Positions 39,031-51,261 are shown, counted from the first letter of the stretch. The stretch is DNA of 64,000 nt from Sinotaia quadrata (GCA_028829895.1 CM054181.1:16214001-16278000); one strand, 5' to 3'. Made by a program: numbers and translations. The notes: generated from the sequence alone by a model not told the origin.

Positions 39031-39900
39031 CCACGGTCTATTTACTAGCACTATTATCATACATATATTTCTACTATTTCTGCTACTGCTACAAAAGCTA
39101 CTATTTATACTACTGTAATGATTACTAAATACCATTACAACTACATGGACTACTACTCTTATTATTGCTACAATTATATTATCATTAATATCACTACTAA
39201 AGAAAAGAACTAACAGAAATAGTGCTATGTCAATAACAGAAATAATGAAAATAAAATCAATGTAATTATTAGGACTTTTACATATAATTGTTTAAAACAA
39301 CTGTTACTAATATAACTGTTATTACAATAACTACTTTTATTCTTATCCTGCCTAGTAGTAGTAGTAATAGTAGTAGTAGTCGTAGTATTGTTTTTGTAGT
39401 AATAATATCATCATCCGTATTAACATCATTGTTATATATAGTTCAATGGCAATGGTAATGCTTTAGATACTTATTGGAGCTGCTTCAAAAGTGTATTATT
39501 TTAATATTATTACATCTGATTCATATAGTAATATAAAAATAGCCTGTTATGATATTTATTACTAAATATATTTTTATAATCATTAGTGGAAACAGTAGAA
39601 AGTAGTTTTTCAGCAATAATACTGCAGAAGTGTGTTCTGTTGTTTAGTAAAAGTAGGTGTAGAAGACATGGCCTGATCAAGAGCAAGTAGGAGTAGCTAT
39701 GACAAAGTAGTTGATGTCAAATTAGTAATAGAAGTAGTAATATGATGGTATTAGTAGTAATAGTAGTAGTAGTAGTAGTTTTAACAATACAGTAGCAAAA
39801 GTAGTAGTAGTATAATACCAGTAGAAGTAGTAGTAAAAGTAAAAGAAATATTAGGAGTACTCTTAGAAGTAGTAGCTTAAGCCCCCTTACATTTCTGACT
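39031..39900. repeat. ACT/AGT trinucleotide-rich region
   Basis: Imperfect CTA/ACT tracts up to about 39340 turn into GTA/AGT tracts at 39355-39880. Opposite-strand triplet bias in neighbouring halves could form long imperfect hairpins. Confidence 0.75.
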
Positions 39901-39943
39901 TGTACTGCGTGTAACTAACGCGGTCTAACTGAATTCCGGACAG

Positions 39944-40191
39944 AGCTCGAGACCTCCACCATCATGCTTCAGAGGAAAGACAACGGCGTGGTCAGCCCTG
40001 TGTACGGGCCCGTGTGCATTGTTTGCCACGTCCTGTCGGCCGTTGTGGTTTTCCTGCCGTGCAGCCATGCTGTCACGTGTTCTTCGTGCGCAGCGATGCT
40101 GGACAATTGCGTCATCTGCTTGACCCCTATTCTGGCCACTTGCAGGACCTCTGGCCTTCCTATGCCCAGTACGCCGCCTGCAAAAGTATAG
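39944..40191 (+). CDS. RING-4: IAP-type RING finger, possibly RING-only
   Basis: The frame opens after a CCGGACAG acceptor in phase 1 (as in RING-3). Its Met at 39964 lies the same seven codons from the acceptor as in RING-3. It ends with TAG at 40189-40191. From Met the protein is 75 residues with ligands C18, C21, C33, H35, C39, C42, C49 and C52, and the last pair is CVIC. It is closest to RING-1 (G-P-V-C-[VI]-[VI]-C). The coding stretch is noticeably GC-richer than its surroundings. The upstream linker exons at 36275 and 38249 look broken, so the CACCATCATG start context may matter: RING-4 could be made as a small RING-only protein. Confidence 0.7.
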
Positions 40192-40259
40192 CTTCCGCTG
40201 GAAGCAGACAACTTTAAACGCCTTGCGTCATTTCAGAGCGATAAAAATCTAAAGTCTAA

Positions 40260-40830
40260 CAAGAGTCCATAGAGGGGGGTGGGGTGGGGAGAAGGAACAT
40301 AAAATAATATTTTATATCATTTGAAGAAACTAGTATTCTGCTTCAGCGGGTCAATACATGCAGCAGAAATGTATGTGTTCAGACTTCAAGCTAAATATAG
40401 TTCATTCATACACATACCTCAACACGCATACCATTCGTAGTGTATTACGAAAATTCTAAAGACAGTATTTTTATTTAAATATTATTTGAGATAATGTTTG
40501 TGAACACTATGTAAATTTCAAGTATAAAATTATATTGTAAATATATAACTAAAGGTTTTTATTTAGGTGTATACTTGTTTGTTTAAAATTTATTCCAACT
40601 CTTGTTGGGACAATGATTGTAAATTACACAGTTATATAGCTTTATCTTAATGCATTGAATTAATTGGTCGTTTATTCAAATAGCTGCTTATTAATAGTCA
40701 ATTGTTCGCATATACAATTAGTTGTTTATTTGTTCAATAATTATTTTTACTTTATAATATGTTGTTCATTATAAAATGACGATCCCAATATGTCTTTATA
40801 ACAAATTAAAGTTTGTAATTCAAAGTGTAT
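40260..40830. other. No gene seen; AT-rich flank of RING-4
   Basis: A G-rich run (40273-40290) is followed by AT-rich sequence. No further exon is recognised. Confidence 0.45.
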
Positions 40831-40945
40831 ACACATTTCTCTATTGACTTTATAACTATTGTAATTCAAAGTGTATACACATTTGTCTATTGACTTTATA
40901 ACTATTGTTATTCAAACTGTATACACATTTCTCTATTGACTTTCG
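40808..40945. repeat. About 52 bp repeat, 3 copies
   Basis: The unit contains TTCAAAGTGTATACACATTT and CTATTGACTTTATAAC. Confidence 0.88.
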
Positions 40946-41394
40946 GGCTTACATACTGCAAATGTATATATGAATGACATTTATTTTCATCTAAAATAAA
41001 CAGTAAAGAAATACGATTAAACAAAGTAAATACAAATTTATTCTTTCTTGTGTTTTTGTTTTTCAAATATTCAACCTTTCAGCAATATATAATATTCATT
41101 TTTTTCTTTTTCTTCCTTCCCTCTATCATTGTTGCATCACTGATATCATACCATGAACTAATATATTAAATACAAATGATTTAATGAGTAAATGGGGAAA
41201 TAACTCTTCACAAGCAAGAATAAAATCTGATAAATGTTTACAATATTAATAATTTCACTTTGTAAATAAAACAACATATTGACACGGATTGCTATGAGTA
41301 CACAGAAAAAAAAAATTGTTTCAAAAGGTGAGTAGAAATTATTCCCCTACACAAATCTTTACGCTCATTGAACGCTTTCTGTGTTTCTTATATT

Positions 41395-41985
41395 ACGTCT
41401 ACGTCAGCGATACGTCTCTCGATATTCATCATGTGTTATTAGTGATACGTCTCTCAATATTCATCATGTGTTATTAGTAATACATCTTCTACATTCATCT
41501 TCTGTTATTAGTAATATATCTGCCAAACATTCATCTTCTGTTATTAGTAATAATTTGTCAATATTTATCTTGTTTTATTAGTAATATATCTCTCAATATT
41601 TATCTTGTGTTATTAGTAATACATCTGCCAATATTCATCTTGTGTTATTAGTAATAGAGCTGTGAATATTCACATAGTGTTATTAGTAATACATCTGTCA
41701 ATATTTATCTTGTTTTATTAGTAATACATCTGTCAATATTTATCTTGTTTATTAGTAATATATCTGTCAATATTCATCTTGTGTTATTAGTAATACATCT
41801 GTCAATATTTATCTTGTGTTATTAGTAATATATCTGCCAATATTTATCTTGTGTTATTAGTAATACATCTGCCAATATTTATCTTGTTTTATTAGTAATG
41901 CATCTCTCAATATTTATCTTGTGTTATTAGTAATATATCTGTCAATATTTATCTTGTGTTATTAGTAATACATCTCTCAATATTC
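41395..41985. repeat. About 37 bp minisatellite, about 16 copies
   Basis: The unit contains TTATTAGTAATACATCTGTC and AATATTTATCTTGTG. Confidence 0.93.
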
Positions 41986-42359
41986 GTAGGTAGGTAGGTA
42001 GATTATATACTAATGTATGTGTTTATTACTGTTCACTGCTGAGTATTTTATATGTTTATTTAGTATCATTGTCTATTGTTTGTTTGTTGATTATTGAAAG
42101 GCAATTAGAACTACTTTTGAATTATAGAATAACCGCTAATGTTAAACATTCCTTAAACTGTTTTATTATTTCTGAACTCCGAGTAATTCTACTCGTTCTT
42201 GAAGTATCGGTTCTAGTGAAGAAAACTTAAGCCCACTCACATTACTAGATGATTTCGACATACAGTAACTCTGGATGACGTAGGCTGAACACATTTAGTT
42301 TGTGGTTATTCCCGATTGGGTAGAGGTTGTTTTGGACAGAAGTCATTTTACTGCCAGTT

Positions 42360-42456
42360 CTTGTTCGGAAGTTAGAAGTTCACAGTTTTGCTGACTACCT
42401 CTGAGTTAGTGTTACGACGATTTGTCATCGTCAGAACAAAGCATTCTCAGCCACAG
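42360..42456 (+). promoter_or_regulatory. Possible first untranslated exon of BIR-2
   Basis: A TTAGTGT element followed by TCAGCCACAG|GTAAAT (donor at 42457) resembles the first exon of BIR-3 (TTAGTGT, then TCAGCCCCACTAACG|GTAAGC). No TATA box was seen upstream; a CRE-like TGACGTAG lies near 42278. Confidence 0.3.
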
Positions 42457-42888
42457 GTAAATGTATTTGTTTTCCTGAAAAAAATCGAAGTTTAGCGTAT
42501 AAACAGTTTCAATTATAAAACATGTGACTTGTTTTGCTCTCGTGACTTATTCGATTTACTGGGTAAATCCGTACGTTGTGTTGTTTTTAGGGCTTAAACA
42601 TTAAAACGAGAAAGAAAAAGTACTTAACTCACACATCATTAGAAAATGACAGTCACCATTAATCGTACACCAAGCAAGACATTTATTGCGTACATTTACG
42701 TGTGGTTCAAGGTTATTTTGTATTAGTTTAGTTTTATGTTACACTGTGACAGCATTTACTGCTTTTCTGAAAATGATTTCATGGTAAAAATAAAAACGCA
42801 TAAGAAAACAGCTGACAAAATTTAAGTCAAATCTCTCTATCTACTTACTGATCGGTTAGCTTTTTATATATTTATTTTTATTTCTGCC

Positions 42889-42979
42889 TATCTATCCATC
42901 TATCTATTCATCCATCTATTGTCTATCTATCTATTCATCCATCTATCGTTTATCTATCTATCTATTCATCCATCTATCG

Positions 42980-43024
<45 letters not shown>
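42889..43024. repeat. (TCTA)n microsatellite next to an exon
   Basis: Imperfect and then perfect TCTA units end in CTATAG at 43026, directly before the BIR-2 first coding frame. The pyrimidine-rich strand may act as the acceptor's pyrimidine tract. Confidence 0.93.
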
Positions 43025-43039
43025 AGGAGAGAAAGCCGA

Positions 43040-43267
43040 ATGCCTCCCTTTCAAGTCATGCTTGAGCGCCTACCACGTCGACGACGTCGTCGACAACTAA
43101 TAATACGATATCCATCAGTCTATCCCCATCATGAGGCGGAGGATTTAGATAAAATCCCACCGACAATCTTTCTGGCCGGACAACAGCTTGCCAAACTTAA
43201 GGACGCAAATCTCCACAAGGTCAAAGACGGCTCCATACTCTTCTTCCAGCTGTAATGGAGGACGGGT

Positions 43268-43303
<36 letters not shown>

Positions 43304-45312
43304 AATTTACCATGAACATCGTCTTTTTCTTTGTCAAGAACTGTTATTAAAATTATTATAATTATTATGGTTGAACTTTTACAGCAAAATTCATTTACGG
43401 TTCCTGCTGCTATTTTGCATTATCTTATTACTGATTTGCTTATCACTTTAATTTTTGGCACTTTAAACATTGAAGGTGACTGGTGAACTGTATTGTAATT
43501 TTCTAAGTCTTGCTTATAGTTATCATTTTGCTTGGGATACTTTATTTTTAAAAAAGAATAATTGTTTGAAAGGAATTGGTAAAAGTGCCTAAATATCTAG
43601 TTAAATCAAGAAAAGTATCAACGCAGATTTTTATACTCACTTTTTTCTGCCTTGGAATTGGTAAAAGTGCCTAAATATCTAGTTAAATCAAGAAAAGTAT
43701 CAACGCAGATTTTTATACCCATTTTTTTCCCGCCCTGGATTAGGCCCTCGTACATTTTTGTTCGTCACTTCGCAGACAGAAACAGTGAGACCAAACAAAA
43801 ACGTTATTGCATGGTGAGTGTAAATAAGATCAGAGTGGAGATAGCGTTATAATTATCATCTGTAGAGCCGTTCATACAAAGAAAGGATTCCCTCGCAAAA
43901 AAAATAATAAATAAATAAAAGAAGAAAAAAAGAATATTCCCAATTAAGACTAATTAGTTTAAGAAAGCACCTGCTCCATTTGTGCATGTCATAAATACAA
44001 TTAGTACATTTTGAACACGTGACTGTGTACTACACGGTCGTATGACGTCAGATCTTCCAGTCTGCTTTGCAAGCGTCGGCATTGTCCTTAATGACAAACG
44101 TTTTTATTTTTCTGTTTGAGTTTGGCAAACCATGGATGAAATGCGTTTAGCGGTAAATTTTAAAAAGAGAAGTTGGGGTGGGGGGTGGGGGGAATTGAAG
44201 CCTCTCTAAATATTGTCTATTATTACTTGTGACAGTGAATAGCTAACAACAATTACATTAGTAATAAATTCTGCACTTCTGTTTACGCTCCAGCGATCTG
44301 CAAATTTATAAATTGGATCTTTAAGCTAGTTTAGTTTAGTTTAGTTTAGTCTAAATTCGATCATCAAATGCACGGAATCGACAAACTGTTTCATGAGAGG
44401 TATCGATTAGTGAACTGTTTCATGAGAGGTATCGACTAGTGAACTGTTTCATGAGAGGTGTTTTACTTTGAAACTGTCCAGGCGCTGTATCTGACTGAGT
44501 ATGTGGGGTCGATGCTCCCAGCAGAGTTGCTGCAGCTGGACAACCCGCTTATGACGCTCGACGGTCGGAAGCATTCTTTCCCCTTGCACTGGAACGGTCC
44601 CTCGGCTCAGGAGATGGCCAAAGCTGGCTTCTATTATGATGAGGAAGAAAGTGAGTAATTTATTTTAATTACTTTCGTTAGCTTTTAGCCTTCTATTATG
44701 TTGTACTATTTTCTCTGTCATGCACAAATGAAATGACAAACACTAAATTTTGGACACAAGAAAAATTGTGATTGCACTGAGCAGACGCTCGCTATGCAAT
44801 TTCAACGCTAGACCGTTAGCAGCTATGTTAACAAGAGTAAAAATGGCAGATAATAACTAAACCAGTGTGGATAAGCTATGTTAACAAGAGTAAAAATGGC
44901 AGATAATAACTAAACCAGTGTGGATAAGCTATGTTAACAAGAGTAAAAATGGCAGATAATAACTAAACCAGTGTGGATAAGCTATGTTAACAAGAGTAAA
45001 AATGGCAGATAATAACTAAACCAGTGTGGATAAGCTATGTTAAGAGTAAAAATGGCAGATAATAACTAAACCAGTGTGGATAAGCTGCACTCGTGTCTTT
45101 AGGTGTGGGTACATGTCTGGTGTAACGCACGTTTCTGGTGAGGTTGCAGTTGCGATTGTAGATGTGTACATTCGTCGAAGTGCATGGAAATGCAGACACA
45201 AGTGTTGTCGAAGTGTGCATGCAAGTGTAGGCACTGACGTGAATATGGGTGTAGTGCATGTTAAAATCTGTGAGAGATGAGAGCATATACAGTCGGTGAC
45301 AAATCATTTTAG

Positions 45313-45381
<69 letters not shown>

Positions 45382-47094
45382 GGTTTTTACATGCATGAAT
45401 AAATAGTCGAAATAATCCGACGTGTTAGAGTGGGAGAAAGGATAAATATATATTTGTGGAATTCGTTTCGTCCCAAAATAAACATGCACCGTGAGACGTG
45501 CATCCATGTTAGTAAGAAAAGAAAATAATAAACACATCACATCACTCTATTCCAAGCAAATCGAAAGTAAACAGCAACTTGGTAAAATAAAAATGCATAT
45601 GACCATCTGATCAAACCCATCAAAAATAATACACTCGTCATCATAGTAACGAGCGAGTACCAATAATTCTGTTGCTACATTTATTCCAGACAAACCAATC
45701 TGCTACATATGTAACCTCGCCTATCGAAATATGAATACGCCAGGCCAATGTCCATGGAAGACTCACAAGTCAGTTGCTCCCAATTGCCTGCATCTGAAAA
45801 GAATGATGGAAGACACATCAAGAAGTGTGAGTAAAGCTAAGTTTATATAGTATATACATGGCAGCACTGCCATTTAATAGATAGGAATATATTCCACATT
45901 AGGACAAATCTATAAATACTCCATACAGTTCAAAACTACAAGTGTCTACTGTTGTTTTAAATAATCTACTACAAGTGTCTACCGTTGTTTTAAATAGTCT
46001 ACAGTTCAAAACTGCAAGTGTCTACCGTTGTTTTAAATAGTCTACAGTTCAAAACTACAGAATAAAACGGACTATTCCGGTAACAAAGCTCTGCGGGAAA
46101 ACATAACAAAGGCCAACATGGCAGGAATGTATTGCATTCACTGACAATTTCTTTCGGAATTCTTCGCTCTGAACCAAACTAAAGCAATGCCGTGAATGCC
46201 ACAGATGCCGAAAGGGTGGAGCAGTACACGAAATAAAACTCTGGGATTGTTTTTTATTAGCTCACCATATTGATAATCTCGAAGCACTGTACAGCCAGGA
46301 CTCGGAGTGAAACTTCGAGGGAGGGATGAGATGACAAAACTTCACCTACCATTTCAGGCCGACATGATAACGGTTCGATCCCAACTCGCCCGAATTAAAA
46401 CCAGTGTCTCCATCTCGCGGTCACACGGCTTCCCAACTACATCGTGATCAGTACTGCCAAAGACTAAGCATTTGATCAATTTGGGGTTTAGGCAGCTGTA
46501 TTATGTCCGTAATTTTTTTTAGTGCTCTTCTGGGTTTGTTATTCGTGTTGCATGAATGAATAAGGCTGACGCATTTTGATCAGTGAAATTTGAGAAAATA
46601 GCCATACATTATATCAATTCTTTGCTGAGAGGGACAGATAATTCGGTTCTACCTGAACAGCATCGACACACAATTAAAACTGATTTGACAGCACCGACAC
46701 AGTTAAAATTGATTTGAATGCACTGACACAGTTAAAATTGTTTTTAGAGCATCGACACACAATTAAAATCGATTTGATAGCACCGACACAGTTAAAATTG
46801 ATTTGAGAGTACCGACACACAATTAAAACTGATTTGTGATGGGGTTTGAAAACTGTCAAAGCTTTGTGAAATATCCGTCAATAAAAAAAAATGTAATTAA
46901 AGAATATTATTTTTAGATCAAACCATATCAGCTTTCAGTAAATAACTTGAAATAAAATGTTATACAATGTTAACTAGTATGTCTGCGCAACTGTATTTCT
47001 CTCTCAACAGATTCAAGGACGACGATTAAGACGCTGTTCTTTATCTTCTCTTGACTGCTTGCTAAATGCTGAAATGGATGCTCAAATGCAATAA
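43040..47094 (+). CDS. BIR-2: single-BIR inhibitor-of-apoptosis-like protein, no RING
   Basis: The firm exons are 44482-44650, 45690-45826 and 47011-47094 (TAA), with phases 0, 1 and 0 as in BIR-1 and BIR-3. The BIR shows G-R-K-x-S-F, W, G-P-S, M-A-K-A-G-F-Y-Y and the ligands C-Y-I-C, then H and C as C-P-W-x3-H-x6-C. The last exon encodes I-Q-G-R-R-L-R-R and S-S-L-D-C-L, like BIR-1. The stop overlaps an AATAAA (47090-47095). Less sure are 43780-43813, ending in ATG|GTGAGT, and 43040-43251, starting M-P-P like BIR-3 with six Arg in a row. With the second AG as acceptor all five join in frame to 211 residues; the donor at 43252 (GTAATG) is modest. Alternatively, translation starts at the ATG ending 43813. 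Confidence 0.75.
43262..43303. repeat. (TTCT)n microsatellite
   Basis: A short tetranucleotide tract lies just after the first BIR-2 frame. Confidence 0.95.
43571..43735. repeat. About 82 bp direct duplication
   Basis: Two copies of GGAATTGGTAAAAGTGCCTA and AAGTATCAACGCAGATTTTT lie side by side in a BIR-2 intron. Confidence 0.92.
44376..44460. repeat. 29-30 bp repeat, 3 copies, next to BIR exon
   Basis: GTGAACTGTTTCATGAGAGG units stand directly before the acceptor of the BIR-2 N-half exon. Confidence 0.9.
44816..45087. repeat. 53 bp minisatellite, 5 copies
   Basis: The unit contains TAAGCTATGTTAACAAGAGT and GCAGATAATAACTAAACCAG. It lies in the intron that splits the BIR domain of BIR-2. 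Confidence 0.95.
45316..45376. repeat. (GT)n microsatellite
   Basis: GT tract of about 60 bp in the intron splitting the BIR domain of BIR-2. Confidence 0.96.
45930..46065. repeat. About 50 bp repeat, 3 copies
   Basis: Units of ACAAGTGTCTACCGTTGTTT with CAGTTCAAAACTAC, in the last BIR-2 intron. Confidence 0.85.
46250..46460 (+). mobile_element. Possible SINE remnant
   Basis: GGTTCGATCCC near 46373 resembles a polymerase III B box and lies in a locally less AT-rich block. No A box or tail was identified, so this is weak. Confidence 0.2.
46665..46838. repeat. About 31 bp repeat, 6 copies
   Basis: Units of ACACAGTTAAAATTGATTTG with GAGCACCG, in the last BIR-2 intron. Confidence 0.88.
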
Positions 47095-47207
47095 AACAGA
47101 TTACTTTCACTCTGTGTTTACCTGCTATCAAAGTATTTTTTCAAATATAACACCTTTTACAGTATTCCCCTCATAATTTGACACTTGTTACAGTATTCCC
47201 CTTTGTA

Positions 47208-47213
47208 AATAAA
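47208..47213 (+). terminator. Poly-A signal downstream of BIR-2
   Basis: AATAAA lies 114 bases after the stop. An earlier AATAAA overlaps the stop itself, so this one is the likelier signal. Confidence 0.5.
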
Positions 47214-47246
47214 GCATGATATGTGTGTTGTGTAAATATAAATATG

Positions 47247-47247
<1 letters not shown>

Positions 47248-47307
<60 letters not shown>
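47248..47307. repeat. (GT)n microsatellite
   Basis: GT tract of about 60 bp after BIR-2. Confidence 0.96.
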
Positions 47308-47310
<3 letters not shown>

Positions 47311-47389
47311 TATTGTAACTATGATAGGCCCGGTAAGGTTAAGTTTTACATTTCTATTGTAAAAGGCGTGATACATGTTTTAATGCTTT

Positions 47390-47735
47390 AATCTTCTTAG
47401 GTAATTCTTCAGTCTTTTGTCATTCTTAGTAACTGTAATATTTCTAAAATTTATTTTTCAAATGCAATTCTTTAATCTTTTGTCATTACTAATAGCTGAA
47501 ATGTTTGAAAGTTAAATTTTCATATGTAATTCTGTATTTTTTTGTCATTATTACTAACTGTAATGTTTTGAAAGTTTATTTTTCATATGTAATTAGGTAA
47601 TCGTTTGTCGTTGCTTGTAGATGAAATGTTTTGAAATTTTAATTTTCATATTCAGTTTGGTAATCTTTAGTCATTGTTAGCAATTGTAATGTTTTGACAG
47701 TTAATTTTCATATGTAATTCTTTAACCCTTTCTTC
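47390..47735. repeat. About 62 bp diverged repeat, 5-6 copies
   Basis: Units contain TTTTCATATGTAATTCTTTA, TTTGTCATT and TGTAATGTTTTGAAAGTT. Confidence 0.85.
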
Positions 47736-48139
47736 CATTATTAAAAATGTATAAATGTGTATGACTTTATACAAGCCTGCATGGCGAGAAGTCCAATAGC
47801 AGTAGGTGACCTTGAGAAAGGTTTTTTTCCAGCCATAGTTGTGATCGGAATGACTTGAAAATGGAGATATTCCACTATAGAAGAGATTCTGAAATGCTGA
47901 ATTTGAATATTTTTAACCACGAAAGTGGACGATATTATATGTTGTATGAATATAAAACACCCACCGCGATGTAAGGTGGTATTTCAGGCTGCATGAAATT
48001 GAGACCCACGAAAGTGCATGATGTTTCAAATTATGCTGCGTACTGAAAGATATTTCAAAATATGCTGCGTATCAAAAATGTGAGTTCACGAGATAAGTGT
48101 GACGAAAAAATTTTGCTACAGCAGTGTGGAACGAAGGTG

Positions 48140-48225
48140 GATGTGAGCATCCAGGAGGTGGGTGTGAGGATCCAATCCAGGAGGTGGGTGTGAGGATCCA
48201 GTCCAGGAGGTGGGTGTGACATAAA
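48140..48225. repeat. 27 bp GC-richer repeat, 3 copies
   Basis: CCAGGAGGTGGGTGTGAGGA units. Confidence 0.85.
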
Positions 48226-49640
48226 GAATGGTATGCAAACTCGACACAAATATATTTTTTTAAAAGTTGTTTCGCAAATCAAAAACCTTAAAAAAGGAAG
48301 GTGAAAGGTCAGAGGGTACAGGCGAAACAGGCTGACCGAGACAACTGGATGAGCTAGCGTTCAGAATACCATTATAACATGGCCTCAAAGATTCTAAAGA
48401 TAACACAACAAATAACAACAAGCAAAATAATGGTTCGTGTGGACGAGGTGTTGGTACCTTGGAATTTGGCTTCTAAGTGCAACATAGAGATATGTACGTA
48501 CTGATCTGTTGCATGCCTGTATATCTATGTCACAAAACGAGTCAGAAAGGGAACTTTCTGCTTGTTTGTTTGGTTTTTTTATTCCATGAGTAATTTATTT
48601 TGACATGTAACTGGTTGTGCATTGTACATTTAATTATTTAATCTCAGATGTGATGAAAATTGTTCTTTGTGTTAGTTATAGCATAGTGTACTAAAAACCT
48701 GCTATTTACTCGGCATATTGTTCTTTTTTTAATAGAATATACATTCCAATAAACTTATGTTAAAATAATACGTACAATTTGTTCTTAGTATTTTTATGAG
48801 ATTGGGTAGAGTAATTTTTGTTATGAGAATACCTAAGCTATAATTAACAGTAAGCACAGGCACAGAAATTGTGGCGTATAGATGTGTGAAGGTAAATGGA
48901 AGGAAAGATAAGAAGGACAGTCGAGCCTTTCTTTAATATTATTATCTCCCCTTCGCCACTAAGAGTCAATCTGCGCTCTCAGTCCACAACGCCTTGTATC
49001 CTACACAGAAAAGACAAATGACATAGAAGTATATTCAATGACATAGAAGTACATTCACAAGTCTGTAATCTATGCTCGGAACATTTAACATTCATTGAAA
49101 TTTATTAATAAGCTCTAGCCCCCAGATCCATTCTGATGATACTGGTTACAATATAGATTGACCGACTATAAGCAACTCCACCAGTGATAAATGCAATTAA
49201 ATGAGACCATGAGAAAAGGAGGTTGAAGTATCTGGACCCCTGGCTAACTGAAGTAATTTTAAATGTATTTTTAGATGCTTTAGAACAAAACAAGTTTAAG
49301 TAATATCCTTTTAAGTAAGTAAAAATAATTTAGTGGTAAAGTAATTATTTAAGAGAAATTGAACGGAAGGAAAACGAGGTTTAGAAATATTCATTGTAAC
49401 TTTTACTAAAATTGTGACAAGATTATGTCACAGAAATATCAAACATCGTACATGAATCACAATGGCGAAAAATCCGCCATTAATGACCCCACACACACAC
49501 CAGTAGGTAAAACATGAAATAACATCTTTACAACATTTCCCACTTTCCTTATCTCCCCCTGATGAACTCTTAAGCTGGAAACGTTTATTATTGCAGTCTC
49601 TGTGTGTCGAGCTCGATGCTGTCGTATGAACATTGAAACC
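48226..49640. other. No gene seen between BIR-2 and BIR-3
   Basis: AT-rich intergenic sequence. Minus-strand frames at 49105-49293 and 49428-49789 show no domain. Confidence 0.45.
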
Positions 49641-49659
49641 GAACAACAATAATCAGTCC

Positions 49660-49740
49660 TGGCTACAACAGTACACATTGTTAAGAGATAGTCCTCCTGG
49701 CTACAACAGTACACGTTGTTAAGAGATAGCCCTCCTGGCA
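49660..49740. repeat. About 39 bp direct duplication
   Basis: Two copies of TGGCTACAACAGTACACGTT with GTTAAGAGATAG. Confidence 0.85.
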
Positions 49741-49795
49741 ACATGACATCGATATGTTGGTAACAGTTAATGTGTTCAGCCAATGTCATACGATT

Positions 49796-49986
49796 GTCAC
49801 GTTTTTATAAATGTGTGCTTTTGTCACGTTTTTATAAATGTGTGCTTTTGTCACGTTTTTATAAATGTGTGCTTTTGTCACGTTTTTATAAATGTGTGCT
49901 TTTGTCACGTTTTTATAAATGTGTGCTTTTGTCACGTTTTTATAAATGTGTGCTTTTGTCACGTTTTTATAAATGTGTTCTTTTGT
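49796..49986. repeat. 27 bp minisatellite, 7 copies
   Basis: The unit GTCACGTTTTTATAAATGTG plus TGCTTTT is nine codons long, so two plus-strand frames stay open by arithmetic. Confidence 0.96.
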
Positions 49987-50819
49987 TTAGAGCGTCTCCC
50001 CGTGAGAGCTGCTACATTATAATTAATCGGTGTTTCTGTTTATAATGCATTACATATACTGGGGTAACTGTACAGTGTATCAAGGTGTTCTAGTGGTGAT
50101 AATGTTCTTGTTAATTGTTTTTAAAATTAGACTTTAGAGTTAGTCCGGTAACTCTTGATTCAGCAACACTGAAACATACAAAGTTACGTCACAACTGTCT
50201 TTACATGCACACTATGTCAAATGCATTAATATTGTAAAGGTGCACTGTGATTCCCATCACTTTAAGCAATGAATAAACACGTGTGTGTGTTTGTGTGCTG
50301 GAGAGGAAACGGCTAGAATGACCGCTACATTTAATAAATGTTCTGTGCGTTGTTTCTTTTCATTAAAATACCCACACTAAGAATGTTAATTACTCTATAT
50401 GCACATTCACACAAACATGCACACATACACACACAAGAAATCCACACGTAAGCTTACATATACGGTTGCACGCACTATTAAAACACTACACAGTTTTCAG
50501 AAAGTATTTGACACTAAATGATTATATTTTATGACACTAAAATGTATAACTAATCTGGTGACTGTGTTGACATTTTAAATTAATTCAACCTGGGGTACAG
50601 AGACAAAACAAAGCTATGGTTTTTAAGCTAGCGTGCTGGCCAGAAGATTTGGTGTGATGACATTTTTCCTGTCTACATTCGTTGTAAAAAGTTCTGATAT
50701 GTATTTTTTTTTACAAAAGAGTTTAGTATGCATAGCTTTCCTGGACAAAATTAAGACTGTGCAACATCGCAATATTATACAAATAACATCAATCTGTAAT
50801 ATATAAATCGTGTGAGAGT

Positions 50820-50882
<63 letters not shown>

Positions 50883-50905
50883 GTGTGTATATGTGTGTGT
50901 GTGTA
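50820..50905. repeat. (GT)n microsatellite
   Basis: GT tract with TATGTATG interruptions. Confidence 0.96.
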
Positions 50906-51221
50906 TTTACATATGAACTTTATTAAGTACCTGATAAGCAGTTTAGAAGTGTTTTACAAGTTCGAAGTGAGTAAAATTAATTTAAAATATATTCACAACC
51001 AAGTCATTGCTATATTACTACATCACAATAAAGTATGTGCTTGCGAGAGTATATTATGCGTTTGTGCTTATGACTGCGCGTGCTCCCATACATGCGTATG
51101 TGTGTGTGCTTGCGGGAGCAATACTGTCTCTGATCTTCCTTGGCCCCACTTCTGTCGTCAATTAGTCAAAGACTAAAATGAAAACTGCTGCTGAATTCGA
51201 AGATGACTTCCTGAGCTGAAT

Positions 51222-51238
51222 GGGCGGGGCTATATAAA
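51222..51238 (+). promoter_or_regulatory. GC box and TATA box of BIR-3
   Basis: GGGCGGGG (Sp1-type GC box, 51222-51229) stands directly before TATATAAA (51231-51238). This is a compact, textbook core promoter in otherwise AT-rich DNA. A transcription start is expected near 51262-51268 (TTCAATAG). A donor GTAAGC follows at 51310. Confidence 0.7.
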
Positions 51239-51261
51239 GACTCCAACCCTTACCTCTGCAT

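Noticed and set aside
38675..39118. 119-residue repeat proteins on both strands
   Set aside because: They come from the 24 bp minisatellite; no other coding evidence.
49552..49585. CTGATGA...GAAAC resembling a hammerhead ribozyme core
   Set aside because: The 12 bases between the two core motifs cannot form stem II, and no closing stems are visible.
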